A DNA stretch of 32,813 nt. It comes from Gracilariopsis chorda (taxonomy: Eukaryota > Rhodophyta > Florideophyceae > Gracilariales > Gracilariaceae). Numbering within the stretch: position 1 is the stretch's first letter; each line of letters begins with the position of its first letter. Shown here in pieces: positions 9,132-17,202 of the stretch. A program made the position numbers and the translations under genes. The notes beneath the pieces are model-generated. The model made no database searches, was not told the origin of the DNA, and worked only from the letters and a program-made list of their open reading frames with translations. The stretch is taken from positions 1 to 32,813 of the forward strand of contig NBIV01000589.1 in the NCBI GenBank assembly GCA_003194525.1, written 5' to 3'.

Positions 9132-10919
9132 TCACTCACCCCCATCGTCCGGGGCGTAACCACCAGCGAGGCGGTAGGCCAACGCGTCCGCCATGGTGGT
9201 GACATCCCCCGAAACCTCGGCAGCGCTAAGACCGGCACCCCGGAGGAAACGTGCGATGATTTCGTTTTCATTCGCCGTCACCCCGCTGGGGATTGAAGGT
9301 CCGGAACTTGCCGCCGAAGGGTCAGCAGCCGGCTCGGCCGGAGATGCCCCCTCTGGGAAAGCTTCCGCGCTAGCGCCGGTTTCCTCTACGTCCATCTCCC
9401 CGGGTTCTTCCGGTTCGTTATCGACCATTGGGTCATCCCCGCCGTATGCGCGGTAGTAGTCGTCGGAATCGACGTACCCCACCGGGTGGTCTTCCGGCAC
9501 ATGCCGGGGCGTATCGCGAAGCTCACGCGCCTTCTCGGAGGAAATTTCCCGGAACTCTCAGGGGTCAAAGTAGATAAAATCCCACGCAAGGGCAGTGTTT
9601 CTACCGAGTCCCGGACCACCGGTGTTACCGCTACCGCCATCCAGACGACCGCTTTGCTCCAGCGGGACCTCACTCCAGCTAACGCTGTCGATGTACCCAA
9701 GTAATTGGAGGACCTGTTCATTGCTGGCCTGGCCCCCAAGGGGGATGCGAAGATCCAGGTTTCGGATCGCTGCCCGCACACTCGGTTGAAGGAACCAGAG
9801 ACAATACTGGTCGTACGCCTCGTTGAGGATATGAGCCGCACTGCGGGCCGCCCACTCCGTAACCACTACGGACCACAACCCCGACCGGGGATCCTGCATG
9901 AGCAGCGAACCGAGGTACGTAAGTACCGGCGGGAGTTCTATGTAGCACCCCCGGCAGGCTTCATGGAAGCGCCACCACTCGGGGAGTGCTACATACCGAC
10001 CTAGTCGGTGAGGCGGCGCAATCCGCTCTATCTCCACGTTCTGATACGGGATAAAATACCCGAATCGGGATCGCCAACGCCGCTCGTAGCGGATGAAGTT
10101 TTGGAGAAAGTTGGACCGGTATTGCCGGGGAAGGTACCTGAACTCCGCCCGAATAATCGGTCGCTCCCAGCAAAGGGCCTCTTGCCGCGCTGCGGGGAAA
10201 TTCCTCCAAGCGAGGGTCTCGAGGCGGAACAGGTTCTCGCCGTACCCAATCTCCCCGCGAGTGCTGAAGTAGCTAACGTCGAAGCCAAACTCCGGTGGGA
10301 CCGGTACATCGAATGGAGCCCGGCTCTGCCGTTGATACGCCATGCGCGTCAGCGCGGTCTGTGCCGCAGTGGCGGTCTCGCCCGAGTTTCTTCGGAGGTG
10401 GTGACGCGGAATCGCAATCCGGTGACGCCAATCCCACGATGTGGTGACTGCTCTGGGCAGATCCCCCGGAAGGGTGTCTGAACCATCCGCATAAGCGGTG
10501 ACCAATCCCTCATGGAGGACGGCGACCGGGTGAAACCACGGGGCAAGGCGCAGGCGCGACGCGTGATTCCGATTCATCGGGTTGAGCCCCACCAGGGTGT
10601 TGTAAGTTGGCCAGTTGGACACCGGAGTGGTTCCGGAGGACACCACCGAAGGTGGTAGTGCGAAGGGATGGTCGGCTGCCGCAGCCATATTCCCCGGTTG
10701 TACCGGATTTCGATCGCCCTGAGGCAGGGAAACTGACCGGAAACCGGTGGTGTATCGCCCGAGAAGTCTCGGCGGTTGGCTTTGGTTGTTGATATTGTTG
10801 TCGTCGTTCATTTTTCCCTTTTGGAGGGTGGCTGTTGTTGTCGTTTGTGTGCTTGATGACTCTGGTGCAGAGGGATTTACCGGAGAACCGGAGACAAAGC
10901 ACGCGCTTTTCTCACCCAT
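9132..10919 (-). CDS. Antisense accessory ORF of the retrotransposon
   Basis: A long minus-strand frame fills the gap between pol and the 3' LTR. It is one frame of 595 codons interrupted once, by TGA at 9558-9560 (minus strand). Both sides are coherent: an aromatic-rich globular part upstream (…WPTYNTLVGLN…, …LPEWWRFHEACRGCYIELPP…) and an acidic Ala/Glu-rich tail downstream (…DDYYRAYGGDDP…). ATG at about 10811 has a better context (AAAAATG) than the first start at 10919. I recognise no domain. Antisense extra ORFs at this position are known from some plant Ty3/Gypsy lineages, where their role is unknown. Expression would need its own promoter near the 3' LTR. Confidence 0.7.
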
Positions 10920-10963
10920 TTTCGTCTGGGAATCCTCCGCGTCCGCGGTCGTTTTCCCGTCTT

Positions 10964-10973
10964 AAGGGGGGGA
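10964..10973 (+). promoter_or_regulatory. Polypurine tract
   Basis: An AAGGGGGGGA tract, followed by TA, lies directly before the TG of the 3' LTR. This is where plus-strand DNA synthesis is primed in LTR elements. Confidence 0.75.
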
Positions 10974-10975
10974 TA

Positions 10976-11783
10976 TGAAGTGCAACGCCCTCAGGGAGGG
11001 ATTCTGGGTACTTGAACGCTTTCCCGATATTATCGGTTGTGTAGTGTGTATATGAACTACGCCCCACAATGGTGGGTATGGACACGTGGGACACGGTTTT
11101 GGGTCAATTGGCGGTTGGCCACAGTAGTGGATGTTGCCACGGAATGTGGAGTATTTTAGTTAATTTTATTTATTATTTTCACACCCATTTCTGGGAAGCT
11201 AGTACTTAGTGCGACGGCGCACTGCCGTCGCACCAGTAAACCTTCCCCAACAAGGGACCCCAACCTGGGGAATTGGCTCTGAGCTTTACCGCCTCCGCGT
11301 GTTCTCAACTCCTCCTTGGAGGGAAGCACCGTAGTGTACGGAAGTTCACCCCCCTTGCACATCTAAAGGAGACCCATCATTGGGAGTACTAATTGTTCCA
11401 ATCATATTGGTGTTTCGCCCTGTATGGGGAGTCCTGTCCACCGGCATTGCCGTATCTACTCGTCACTCTCGCGACCCACTTCGTCCTTCCTCTTTCCCCT
11501 TTTTAGGGTAGCACCTCCCGCTATCCGCGGCCCTCGTGTGCGCATCCGCTCACACACCCCCACTTACGTGGAAACATACCTCTACTGAGGATCACACCCC
11601 GCTCACGCGGATACCGATTCTTCGCCTTCACCTCCCTGCGCGAGTCGCGACAGGTGTCCCTGGTCTTACAAACCGGCTTCGCCGTGACACCTCTGGGAGG
11701 GCTCTACCCAACTGGGTTCACTTCGTGAGAGGAAGATCCCGGACGTCTTTCGGTGTTCTTCCCCTTTGGGGCATTGCACCACA
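10976..11783 (+). repeat. 3' LTR
   Basis: This 808-bp copy matches 276-1085 end to end. By eye there are about 14 one- or two-base length differences, most in homopolymers, and about 4 substitutions. One substitution breaks the stem at 764-777 of the left copy (GTCGC becomes GTCAC). It is preceded by a purine tract and followed by the GGCTT duplication. Confidence 0.95.
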
Positions 11784-11788
11784 GGCTT
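11784..11788. repeat. Target-site duplication, right copy (GGCTT)
   Basis: GGCTT immediately follows the 3' LTR end and matches 271-275. The matching pair shows that both LTRs belong to one insertion event. Confidence 0.9.
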
Positions 11789-12017
11789 CGACCTTCTTGT
11801 TGGTACAAGTAAAAAATCGTTTGCTGCTAGTATATGTGCGGAGGAATTTCTTTCGCTGCATGTTGGTCTTTGTACAACTTGCGCAGATGATGAGGTTGTG
11901 GCAATGGTGCTTCGGCAAATGCGTATGACGTTGTCAGTGCTGCAAATGCGTGCAGTTGGCGTTAGAAAGCCGGGTGCCAAAAAAAAACAATGTTTGCGGT
12001 TTTTCAGTGGTTTGAGG
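11789..12017 (+). other. Possible coding remnant interrupted by the retrotransposon
   Basis: Directly after the right target duplication, one plus-strand frame is open for about 75 residues (…FDLLVGTSKKSFAAS…, …ADDEVVAMVLRQMRM…) before it runs into the satellite array. Its composition is protein-like, but it has no start of its own, does not join the frame on the other side of the insertion and matches nothing I recognise. It may be chance. Confidence 0.2.
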
Positions 12018-13090
12018 GCCACCACAGCGCGCATGTACGACAGGAAAACGTCACGTTGTACATGGCGGCGGTGATCGCTCGACCACCGCAGGCTAAAGAA
12101 TTGTAATTTTTGGGAGCGCCAGTGGTCGAGCGACCACTGCGTGCATGTATGACAGGAACAATTGCTGTCGTACATGGCGGCGGTGGTCGCTCGACCACTG
12201 CAGTCTAAAAAATTGTAATTTTTTGGAGCGCCAATGGTCAAGCGACCACTGCGCGCATGTACGACAGGAAAAAGTCCTGTCGTACATGGCGGTCGTGGTC
12301 GCTCGACCACTGCAAGCAAAAAAATTGTAATTTTTTGAAGCGCCAGTGGTTGAGCGACCACTGCGCGAATGTACGACAGGACTTTTTCCTGTCGTACATG
12401 GCGGCGGTGGTCGCTCGACCACTGCAGTCTAAAAAATTGTAATTTTTTGAAGCGCCAGTGGTGGAGCGACCACTGCGCACATGTAGGACAGGAAAAAGTC
12501 CTGTCGTACATGGCGGTGGTGGTCACTCGACCACTGCAAGCCAAAAAATTACAATTTTCTGAAGCGCCAGTGGTGGAGCGACCACTGCGCGCATGTAGTA
12601 CAGGAAAAAGTCCTGTCGTACATGGCGGTGGTGGTCTCTCGACCACTGCAGTCTAAAAAATTGTAATTTTTTTGGAGCACCAGTGGTCGAGCGACCACAG
12701 CGCGCATGTACGACAGGAAAAAGTGCTGTCGTACATGGCGGTGGTGGTTGCTCGACCACTGGAAGGAAAAAAATTGTAATTTTTTGAAGCACCAGTGGTG
12801 GAGCGACCACTGCGCGAATGTACGACAGGACTTTTTCCTGTCGTACATGGCGGCGGTGGTCGCTCGACCACTGCAGTCTAAAAAATTGTAATTTTTCGGA
12901 GCGCCAATGGTTGAGGGACCACAGCGCGCATGTACGACAGGAAAAAGTCCTGCCGTACATGGCGGCGGTGGTCGCTCGACCACTGCAAGCCAAAAAATTG
13001 TAATTGTTTGAAGCGCCAGTGATCGAGCGACCAGTGCGGGCATGTGTGATAGGAACAATTGCCGTCCTACAAGCGCGCAGCGGTCGCTTA
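12018..13090. repeat. 112-bp satellite array, ten units, built from palindromes
   Basis: The anchor (C/A)ATGT recurs at 12032, 12144, 12256, 12368, 12480, 12592, 12705, 12817, 12929 and 13041, a period of 112 bp (once 113). Each unit holds three dyads: TGTACGACAGGA facing TCCTGTCGTACA around a short centre; GTGGTCG(AG/CT)CGACCAC, present twice in opposing orientation; and an A/T-rich AAAATTGTAATTTT. The first and last units are the most diverged, as expected at array edges. All ORFs across it on both strands are by-products of the repeat. It starts about 230 bp after the retrotransposon. Confidence 0.95.
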
Positions 13091-13682
13091 TTCACGGATC
13101 ATTAAAACTTGTATGTAATGGGGACTTTTAGTGGTTAAGCGAGTACTTTGAAATGAGTTCCATCGGTCGGGCATTGTTGTGCAAGGCTGTTTTACCTGTT
13201 TCAAAACTTAACGTTCCCAACAGCGTGTGATAGAGTTTTGGGGAGCGCGTCGTGTTTGCGAGCGCGTCGAACGTCTTGCTGTTCTCAATTAACGTCCACG
13301 CACGCGTTTACAACAATTCCAAATACAACAGTGTGCTTTGTCGGCGTCGAGGTATGTAAACAAAGCATCTGTGCGGAAGTATAGCCCCGCGCTTGTTGTT
13401 CGTGGCTTTTTCCGGTTTCGCAGTCGTGGGGTGTCAGCGGCAACCCGAGGGGTGTTTTAGGGGTTTATTAGGGTTATAAATTAAACATAAGCAGCTCATG
13501 GGAGCTTTGGTTGCCGAAAAGGCTGTACAACTATACCTGCCATTGGAAAGATTTGTAGAGGTTTAAGAATAGTGTAGGGCTTTTATTTTTGTGGGTGTTA
13601 TTCTTCGTAGCTGTACGTAAAGCGCTGCTACGCCGAAAATTGGGTTGTATGGAGAACGGGTTTTGGTGGGTTTTTACGGTTT
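13091..13682. other. Intergenic, no gene seen
   Basis: This is about 590 bp between the satellite and the 3' end of the module A protease gene. I see no supported coding frame. It contains T/G-rich text with a telomere-like stretch near 13450-13475 (GTTTTAGGGGTTTATTAGGG) and poly-T near 13726-13737, just downstream of the minus-strand gene end. Confidence 0.5.
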
Positions 13683-14219
13683 TTAGTGTGGGGCATGAGC
13701 CTGCCCCCCAACGGTTCTATGCTGTTGTTTTTTTTTTATCCTGGCAACAAGTGCTCGTGCTTTCAGCATACACGCCTCCCATTCGCCCCGTAGGTCTTCG
13801 TCCATTGTTTTCTTCACGAGATCATTTCCTTCCCGAATGAGCAATGACATATTACCATCCGTTGCATGTGCGGAGGTTGTAGATATACGACGGGGAAGTA
13901 TGTTGATTGGGTTTTCTTTGCGGTAGGGTACAGGAGAAGGAGCGTTTTGTTGTGGAAGCAGTTGTGGCGGTTGGTGCGATTGAACAGCGTTAGTAGCAGG
14001 AGAAGGGTGGCTATCATTGGGCTTGTGCAGGGCTCTCCAAATACGAGGAAGCAAAATGGTAGTGAGGGCCGTTTCAACCCCTGCAAAGTCGCTCCCTTTG
14101 AAAGCGTCTGTCACCGCGTTGAGTACAACAGGGTCTTGAAGGATGGTGCGTAGTGTTTTTTTGTTAATATTGGATGTGGGGACGTGCTGTGTGAGCTGTG
14201 TAGGGTTACGTTGAAGTTG
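13683..14219 (-). CDS. C-terminal extension of the module A Ulp1-like gene, after an in-frame stop
   Basis: This lies in exactly the same frame as the Ulp1-like ORF upstream (14220-15188) and is separated from it only by TGA at 14220-14222. The segment directly after the stop (…RNPTQLTQHVPTSNINKKTL…) reads as normal protein. It contains a Gln/Pro-rich disordered part and ends in a helical, basic region (…LLIREGNDLVKK…, …LVARIKKKQQH…) that may be a coiled coil or nucleic-acid-binding tail. I infer that it is the natural C-terminus of the protease protein and that the TGA is a nonsense change or a readthrough site. Confidence 0.45.
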   Translation of the reverse strand, partial: QLQRNPTQLTQHVPTSNINKKTLRTILQDPVVLNAVTDAFKGSDFAGVETALTTILLPRIWRALHKPNDSHPSPATNAVQSHQPPQLLPQQNAPSPVPYRKENPINILPRRISTTSAHATDGNMSLLIREGNDLVKKTMDEDLRGEWEACMLKARALVARIKKKQQHRTVGGQAHAPH

Positions 14220-15188
14220 TCACTTCCCGTCATGGAAACCATCTCGCTTTGAAGGGGTTTTTGGTTTTAGGGGTTCACCTCGCTGGTGTACGGTGTGCTG
14301 GGCGTTGAAAGCTTCTGGAGTTATAGGGGTTTTTGTATGTGGGACACTTGGATGGGTCGTTCCGGTGGGTTGCTTCAGGGGCTGTTGAGCCGAGGCAGTG
14401 AACATGTGGCATGGTACAGGTGCCTGTCCGTTTTCCTCGAATGTGTGCATGAGAGCTTCCATACGGTGCCGAATGCAATCGGCGTAGTGCGTGAAGGGGA
14501 ATTTGGTGTACCATAGGTTGAAGTGCTTTTGCACGTCCATTTCGGAACCGTTTAGAAACGTTGAGATTTGTTTAGAAATGATCTCGATGTGGTAGGTTGT
14601 GAAGAATCCACACTCGAGGTCTTGCTGGATACTGCGTCGAAGGTGGTGAGCGGTGACGAGTGACGATAGGAGGCGGAAGGATACGACGTTCTGTTTTGGG
14701 TACGACGTGGTTAGGTAATGAACGATGTTTTCAGAGAGTGGAGCATGAGGAGAGTTGTTGGCCGACATGCTATCGACACAGAACATGGTGGCTCTGCATT
14801 GTTTCAATTCTGGTTTGTGCGATCGTTTTAGCATATGAGGGACACGCTCCAGCCTTTCAAGAAGGAGCGGCAGGTTGGCAAACGCAACTAGCGTCCAATG
14901 ATTGTGCCCACATAACATCACAATGGACAGATTCGATGTCCAGATTTTGTCATGGGGATTGGATTTGCGTTTTGTTGATTTGTTGCGAAAGTCTTTGACT
15001 TTGGCGCTGAGACGATCCAACGTTGAACTGCCCTCGCATAAGACGGTATCCCACCATCCAGCCACCAGCTGAAGGTCCAGAATGTACATTTCTTTCTTTG
15101 ATGATGGCTCAGTCCAGCTGTTGAGAAAGGACAACGTGAACATTATAATTTGGTCACTAGCCATGCTGCACTCTTGTATAGAACGCAC
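14220..15188 (-). CDS. Ulp1/SENP-like cysteine protease (C48 type), module A
   Basis: The likely catalytic residues are His in GHNHWTL (codon 14898-14900), Asp in FCVDSM (14772-14774) and Cys in LECGFFTTYH (14610-14612). This is the H-D-C order of SUMO-type deconjugating proteases, with HW and CG motifs. It aligns along its length with the module B protein (29287-30750), sharing GWW, the HW motif, VDSM and LECGF. The first listed codon is GTG and the first ATG is at 15164. However, the frame is the same as the ParB-like gene upstream, with only TAG at 15195-15197 and two codons between. The module B homologue matches residues on both sides of that TAG, so the ancestral product was probably one ParB-like/Ulp1 polypeptide. 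Confidence 0.75.
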   Translation of the reverse strand: MRSIQECSMASDQIIMFTLSFLNSWTEPSSKKEMYILDLQLVAGWWDTVLCEGSSTLDRLSAKVKDFRNKSTKRKSNPHDKIWTSNLSIVMLCGHNHWTLVAFANLPLLLERLERVPHMLKRSHKPELKQCRATMFCVDSMSANNSPHAPLSENIVHYLTTSYPKQNVVSFRLLSSLVTAHHLRRSIQQDLECGFFTTYHIEIISKQISTFLNGSEMDVQKHFNLWYTKFPFTHYADCIRHRMEALMHTFEENGQAPVPCHMFTASAQQPLKQPTGTTHPSVPHTKTPITPEAFNAQHTVHQRGEPLKPKTPSKRDGFHDGK

Positions 15189-15194
15189 CTCTTG

Positions 15195-16832
15195 CTAGGA
15201 TAGCGAGAGCGTTGTTTGAGGGAAACCTCCTGTGGCAGCCAGTATTGGCTTGTGCGGGTGGTTGGGCTTACGACTGCTGTTTAGGTCCTTGTTGGTTGTG
15301 TTGTTGTGCAACTGTGCGCAAACCTGTGAAAAAACCGACGCAAGATTGGAAACCCTGTTGGATGGATTGTGTTTGTTGATCTTGTTTTGGTTTTCGTCGT
15401 GCTCGGTGCCATTGTCGGCGATACTAGGGTTGTAGGGGCCTGAAACAACTCGTTCTCTTACGATGTTAACTATACGAATTCTTTCCTCCTGGCTGTAGGG
15501 TACTGCATGTTGCTGGGCCTGAACGTCGGTCTTCGCGACGTGCTCGTTCTCTAAACGTCGTTGCAGGTTGTGTAAAAGGGTCATATTACATTGCAGATCC
15601 CAGTTGACGTATCCATCCCAACCTGGGGGTGGTGAACATGCGAATTTAGCGCGCTTAGGCGTTTGAATAGAACGCATCGACCGCTGGGCTTTTGGCGACG
15701 GGGATGGGGTTTTGGTGTTGGATTCAGTGGCAATATTACGCGTTGGTATTGTGGGGAGCGGTTGTTGTTGCCGCTCCAGCTGCACTTCATCGTTTGTTTC
15801 GTCCTTACCTTGCTGCTTGTGTTGTCTTCGCAAAGATGTTGTGGCGGACGGAGTTATCGTTGTTTTACGTTTCTTGGCGGCAGGGTGCTCCGAAATATGC
15901 TTGGCGAGAGGACTGTCGCGTTTACAAGGTTGTGAGCCATTGTTGTCGTGATCCTCTTCGTCGCCACTAGGAAAGGGATCATAATCGTCAGAGAAGCGAC
16001 ACATAAAGTTACTAGCGCCGCTGCATTGGGATTTAGACTTCCAGTACGTGAAAGTTTTCTGGATTCTGTGAAGAGACCAGTTACGAACGGTATTAAGAGA
16101 GGCAAGAGAGAATCGGGTTCTCGCGTGTTTTTCTAGATAGCACAGATCAGGAAGCACGTCTGCGTGAAGCAATTTGTCCGCCCCAGACATGTACCCGCGG
16201 ATGGAATTGGGTTTTAAGGTGAAGTCTAGGAATTGTATTGCATGGCGACTGTTAATACCTGCCGATGTTTGAAGCACTTTATACAGATGTAGCAGCTTGT
16301 TGTGGGTCATGGACGGCGGTCTTGCACGTGTTGTGCGCGTCTGTTTTCGGCGGTTGATCTGCTGCGATGTCCAAAATTCCTTTGGTTTGCCATACATGAG
16401 CACTTGGTCCATGATGGTGTACATTTGGGGTCTGGGCTCTGAGGACTCGACATGGTGCGCAATGATGCCGTCGTACCGATTGAGCTGCACGATGATGTTG
16501 TCGGTACCCATCCCACTGAGATTAATGAGCCGGTATGGAATGAGAAGCATATGATTCAAGTGAGCGCTGACGAGAAGTCGGTGACTGCCGTCTACAACAA
16601 GTAGTTTTCCAAGGGCCAAGCCGCTATCGCCCTTCACCACGAGCAAAGCTTGCGACACATGAAAGTCCACGCCACGAACAATCTGGTTTGCGAGTGCAAC
16701 AAGGTGGGTGTGTGATGTGCTTCGTCCTATCAATGGGCCGACGAATAGGTCTGCGGGGGCGAGACGTATAGTAGATGACCTCGCCGCTTGATTTCTCCTG
16801 TATAACTCGGAGGAAAGCTCAGACAAATCCAT
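15195..16832 (-). CDS. ParB/sulfiredoxin-fold-like protein, module A
   Basis: ATG is at 16832. Residues about 20-110 resemble the ParB N-terminal/Srx fold: a DLFVGPLIGR strand region, then GKLLVVDGSHRLLVSA, which carries the (D/G)GxHR motif (16571-16595) that binds nucleotide in ParB. The rest of the conserved part (to about residue 290) contains SMTHNKLL and YMSGADKLL, shared almost unchanged with 28038-29360. The remaining residues are Ser/Lys/Gln-rich and disordered, with KKRK- and KRAKF-type basic patches that could be nuclear signals. Known ParB proteins bind and spread on centromere-like DNA. Whether this protein does so is inference. It is divergent from gene X, with 370 bp between the starts. 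Confidence 0.6.
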   Translation of the reverse strand: MDLSELSSELYRRNQAARSSTIRLAPADLFVGPLIGRSTSHTHLVALANQIVRGVDFHVSQALLVVKGDSGLALGKLLVVDGSHRLLVSAHLNHMLLIPYRLINLSGMGTDNIIVQLNRYDGIIAHHVESSEPRPQMYTIMDQVLMYGKPKEFWTSQQINRRKQTRTTRARPPSMTHNKLLHLYKVLQTSAGINSRHAIQFLDFTLKPNSIRGYMSGADKLLHADVLPDLCYLEKHARTRFSLASLNTVRNWSLHRIQKTFTYWKSKSQCSGASNFMCRFSDDYDPFPSGDEEDHDNNGSQPCKRDSPLAKHISEHPAAKKRKTTITPSATTSLRRQHKQQGKDETNDEVQLERQQQPLPTIPTRNIATESNTKTPSPSPKAQRSMRSIQTPKRAKFACSPPPGWDGYVNWDLQCNMTLLHNLQRRLENEHVAKTDVQAQQHAVPYSQEERIRIVNIVRERVVSGPYNPSIADNGTEHDENQNKINKHNPSNRVSNLASVFSQVCAQLHNNTTNKDLNSSRKPNHPHKPILAATGGFPQTTLSLS

Positions 16833-17202
16833 GGGGATCTTTTCTGTTTTGGAGGTCGGTAGTAGGTTGAACGGTGGGTTATCTTTTGGAGGCGCGTTCT
16901 AGCATAACGTCGTGGAATTTAGCGGGCGTACGTACGTACGTATTAGGCGCCATACACGTTTAGGTGTGTCTTGTAATAGGTGTATGTGTGGCTGTTACGG
17001 TTAGGGTTTTATGCTGCTGGTCGGAATGTACTGCTGGAAGCAAGCTTTGTTTAGGTTTTTTAGGTTACAGGACGATATGTGCGGTTTTAGCTTTGCACTA
17101 CTACCCGTCTTGGTATGCCTGCTCCCGTTGCACGGCACACATGAGGGGTTTTTGGGAGAGCGCTTAAAGTGGGTTGTGTTGTGTTTTAGGGGTTTTCATA
17201 AT
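16833..17202. promoter_or_regulatory. Divergent promoter region of module A
   Basis: This is 370 bp between the ATG of the ParB-like gene (-) and the ATG of X (+), and it must drive both. It contains four copies of CGTA at 16927-16942, a self-complementary run, and telomere-like GTTTTAGGGGTTTT at 17182-17195, seven bases before the X start codon. No TATA box is certain. Confidence 0.45.

Larger units (their letters stand above)
276..11783 (+). mobile_element. Full-length Ty3/Gypsy chromodomain LTR retrotransposon (chromovirus) with an antisense ORF
   Basis: The element is 11,508 bp long, begins TG and ends CA, and is flanked by GGCTT duplications. The order is 5' LTR, primer binding site, gag with a zinc knuckle, protease, reverse transcriptase, RNase H, integrase, Pro-rich linker, chromodomain, an antisense ORF, a purine tract and the 3' LTR. 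Integrase downstream of RNase H places it in Ty3/Gypsy, and the terminal chromodomain makes it a chromovirus. It is long for the group (chromoviruses are commonly 5-8 kb) because of the long Pro-rich linker and the 1.8-kb antisense ORF. The LTRs are about 98% identical, so the insertion is young. Despite this, the reading frame is broken many times, chiefly at homopolymers, so either the assembly carries indel errors or the copy is dead. Confidence 0.95.

Noticed and set aside
12018..13090. Many ORFs of 60-190 codons on both strands with repeated RPPPPCTTG- or MYDRKKSCRTW-type text
   Set aside because: They are translations of the 112-bp satellite. The period is not a multiple of three (112), so the same text reappears in all frames.
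12018..13090. Regularly spaced palindromic repeats resembling a CRISPR array
   Set aside because: The whole 112-bp unit repeats, so there are no unique spacers, and the context is eukaryotic.
14220..16832. Prokaryotic partition operon (ParB) or plasmid origin
   Set aside because: The Ulp1-type protease, LTR retrotransposon, basic nuclear-type patches and likely intron are eukaryotic. There is no ParA-type ATPase.
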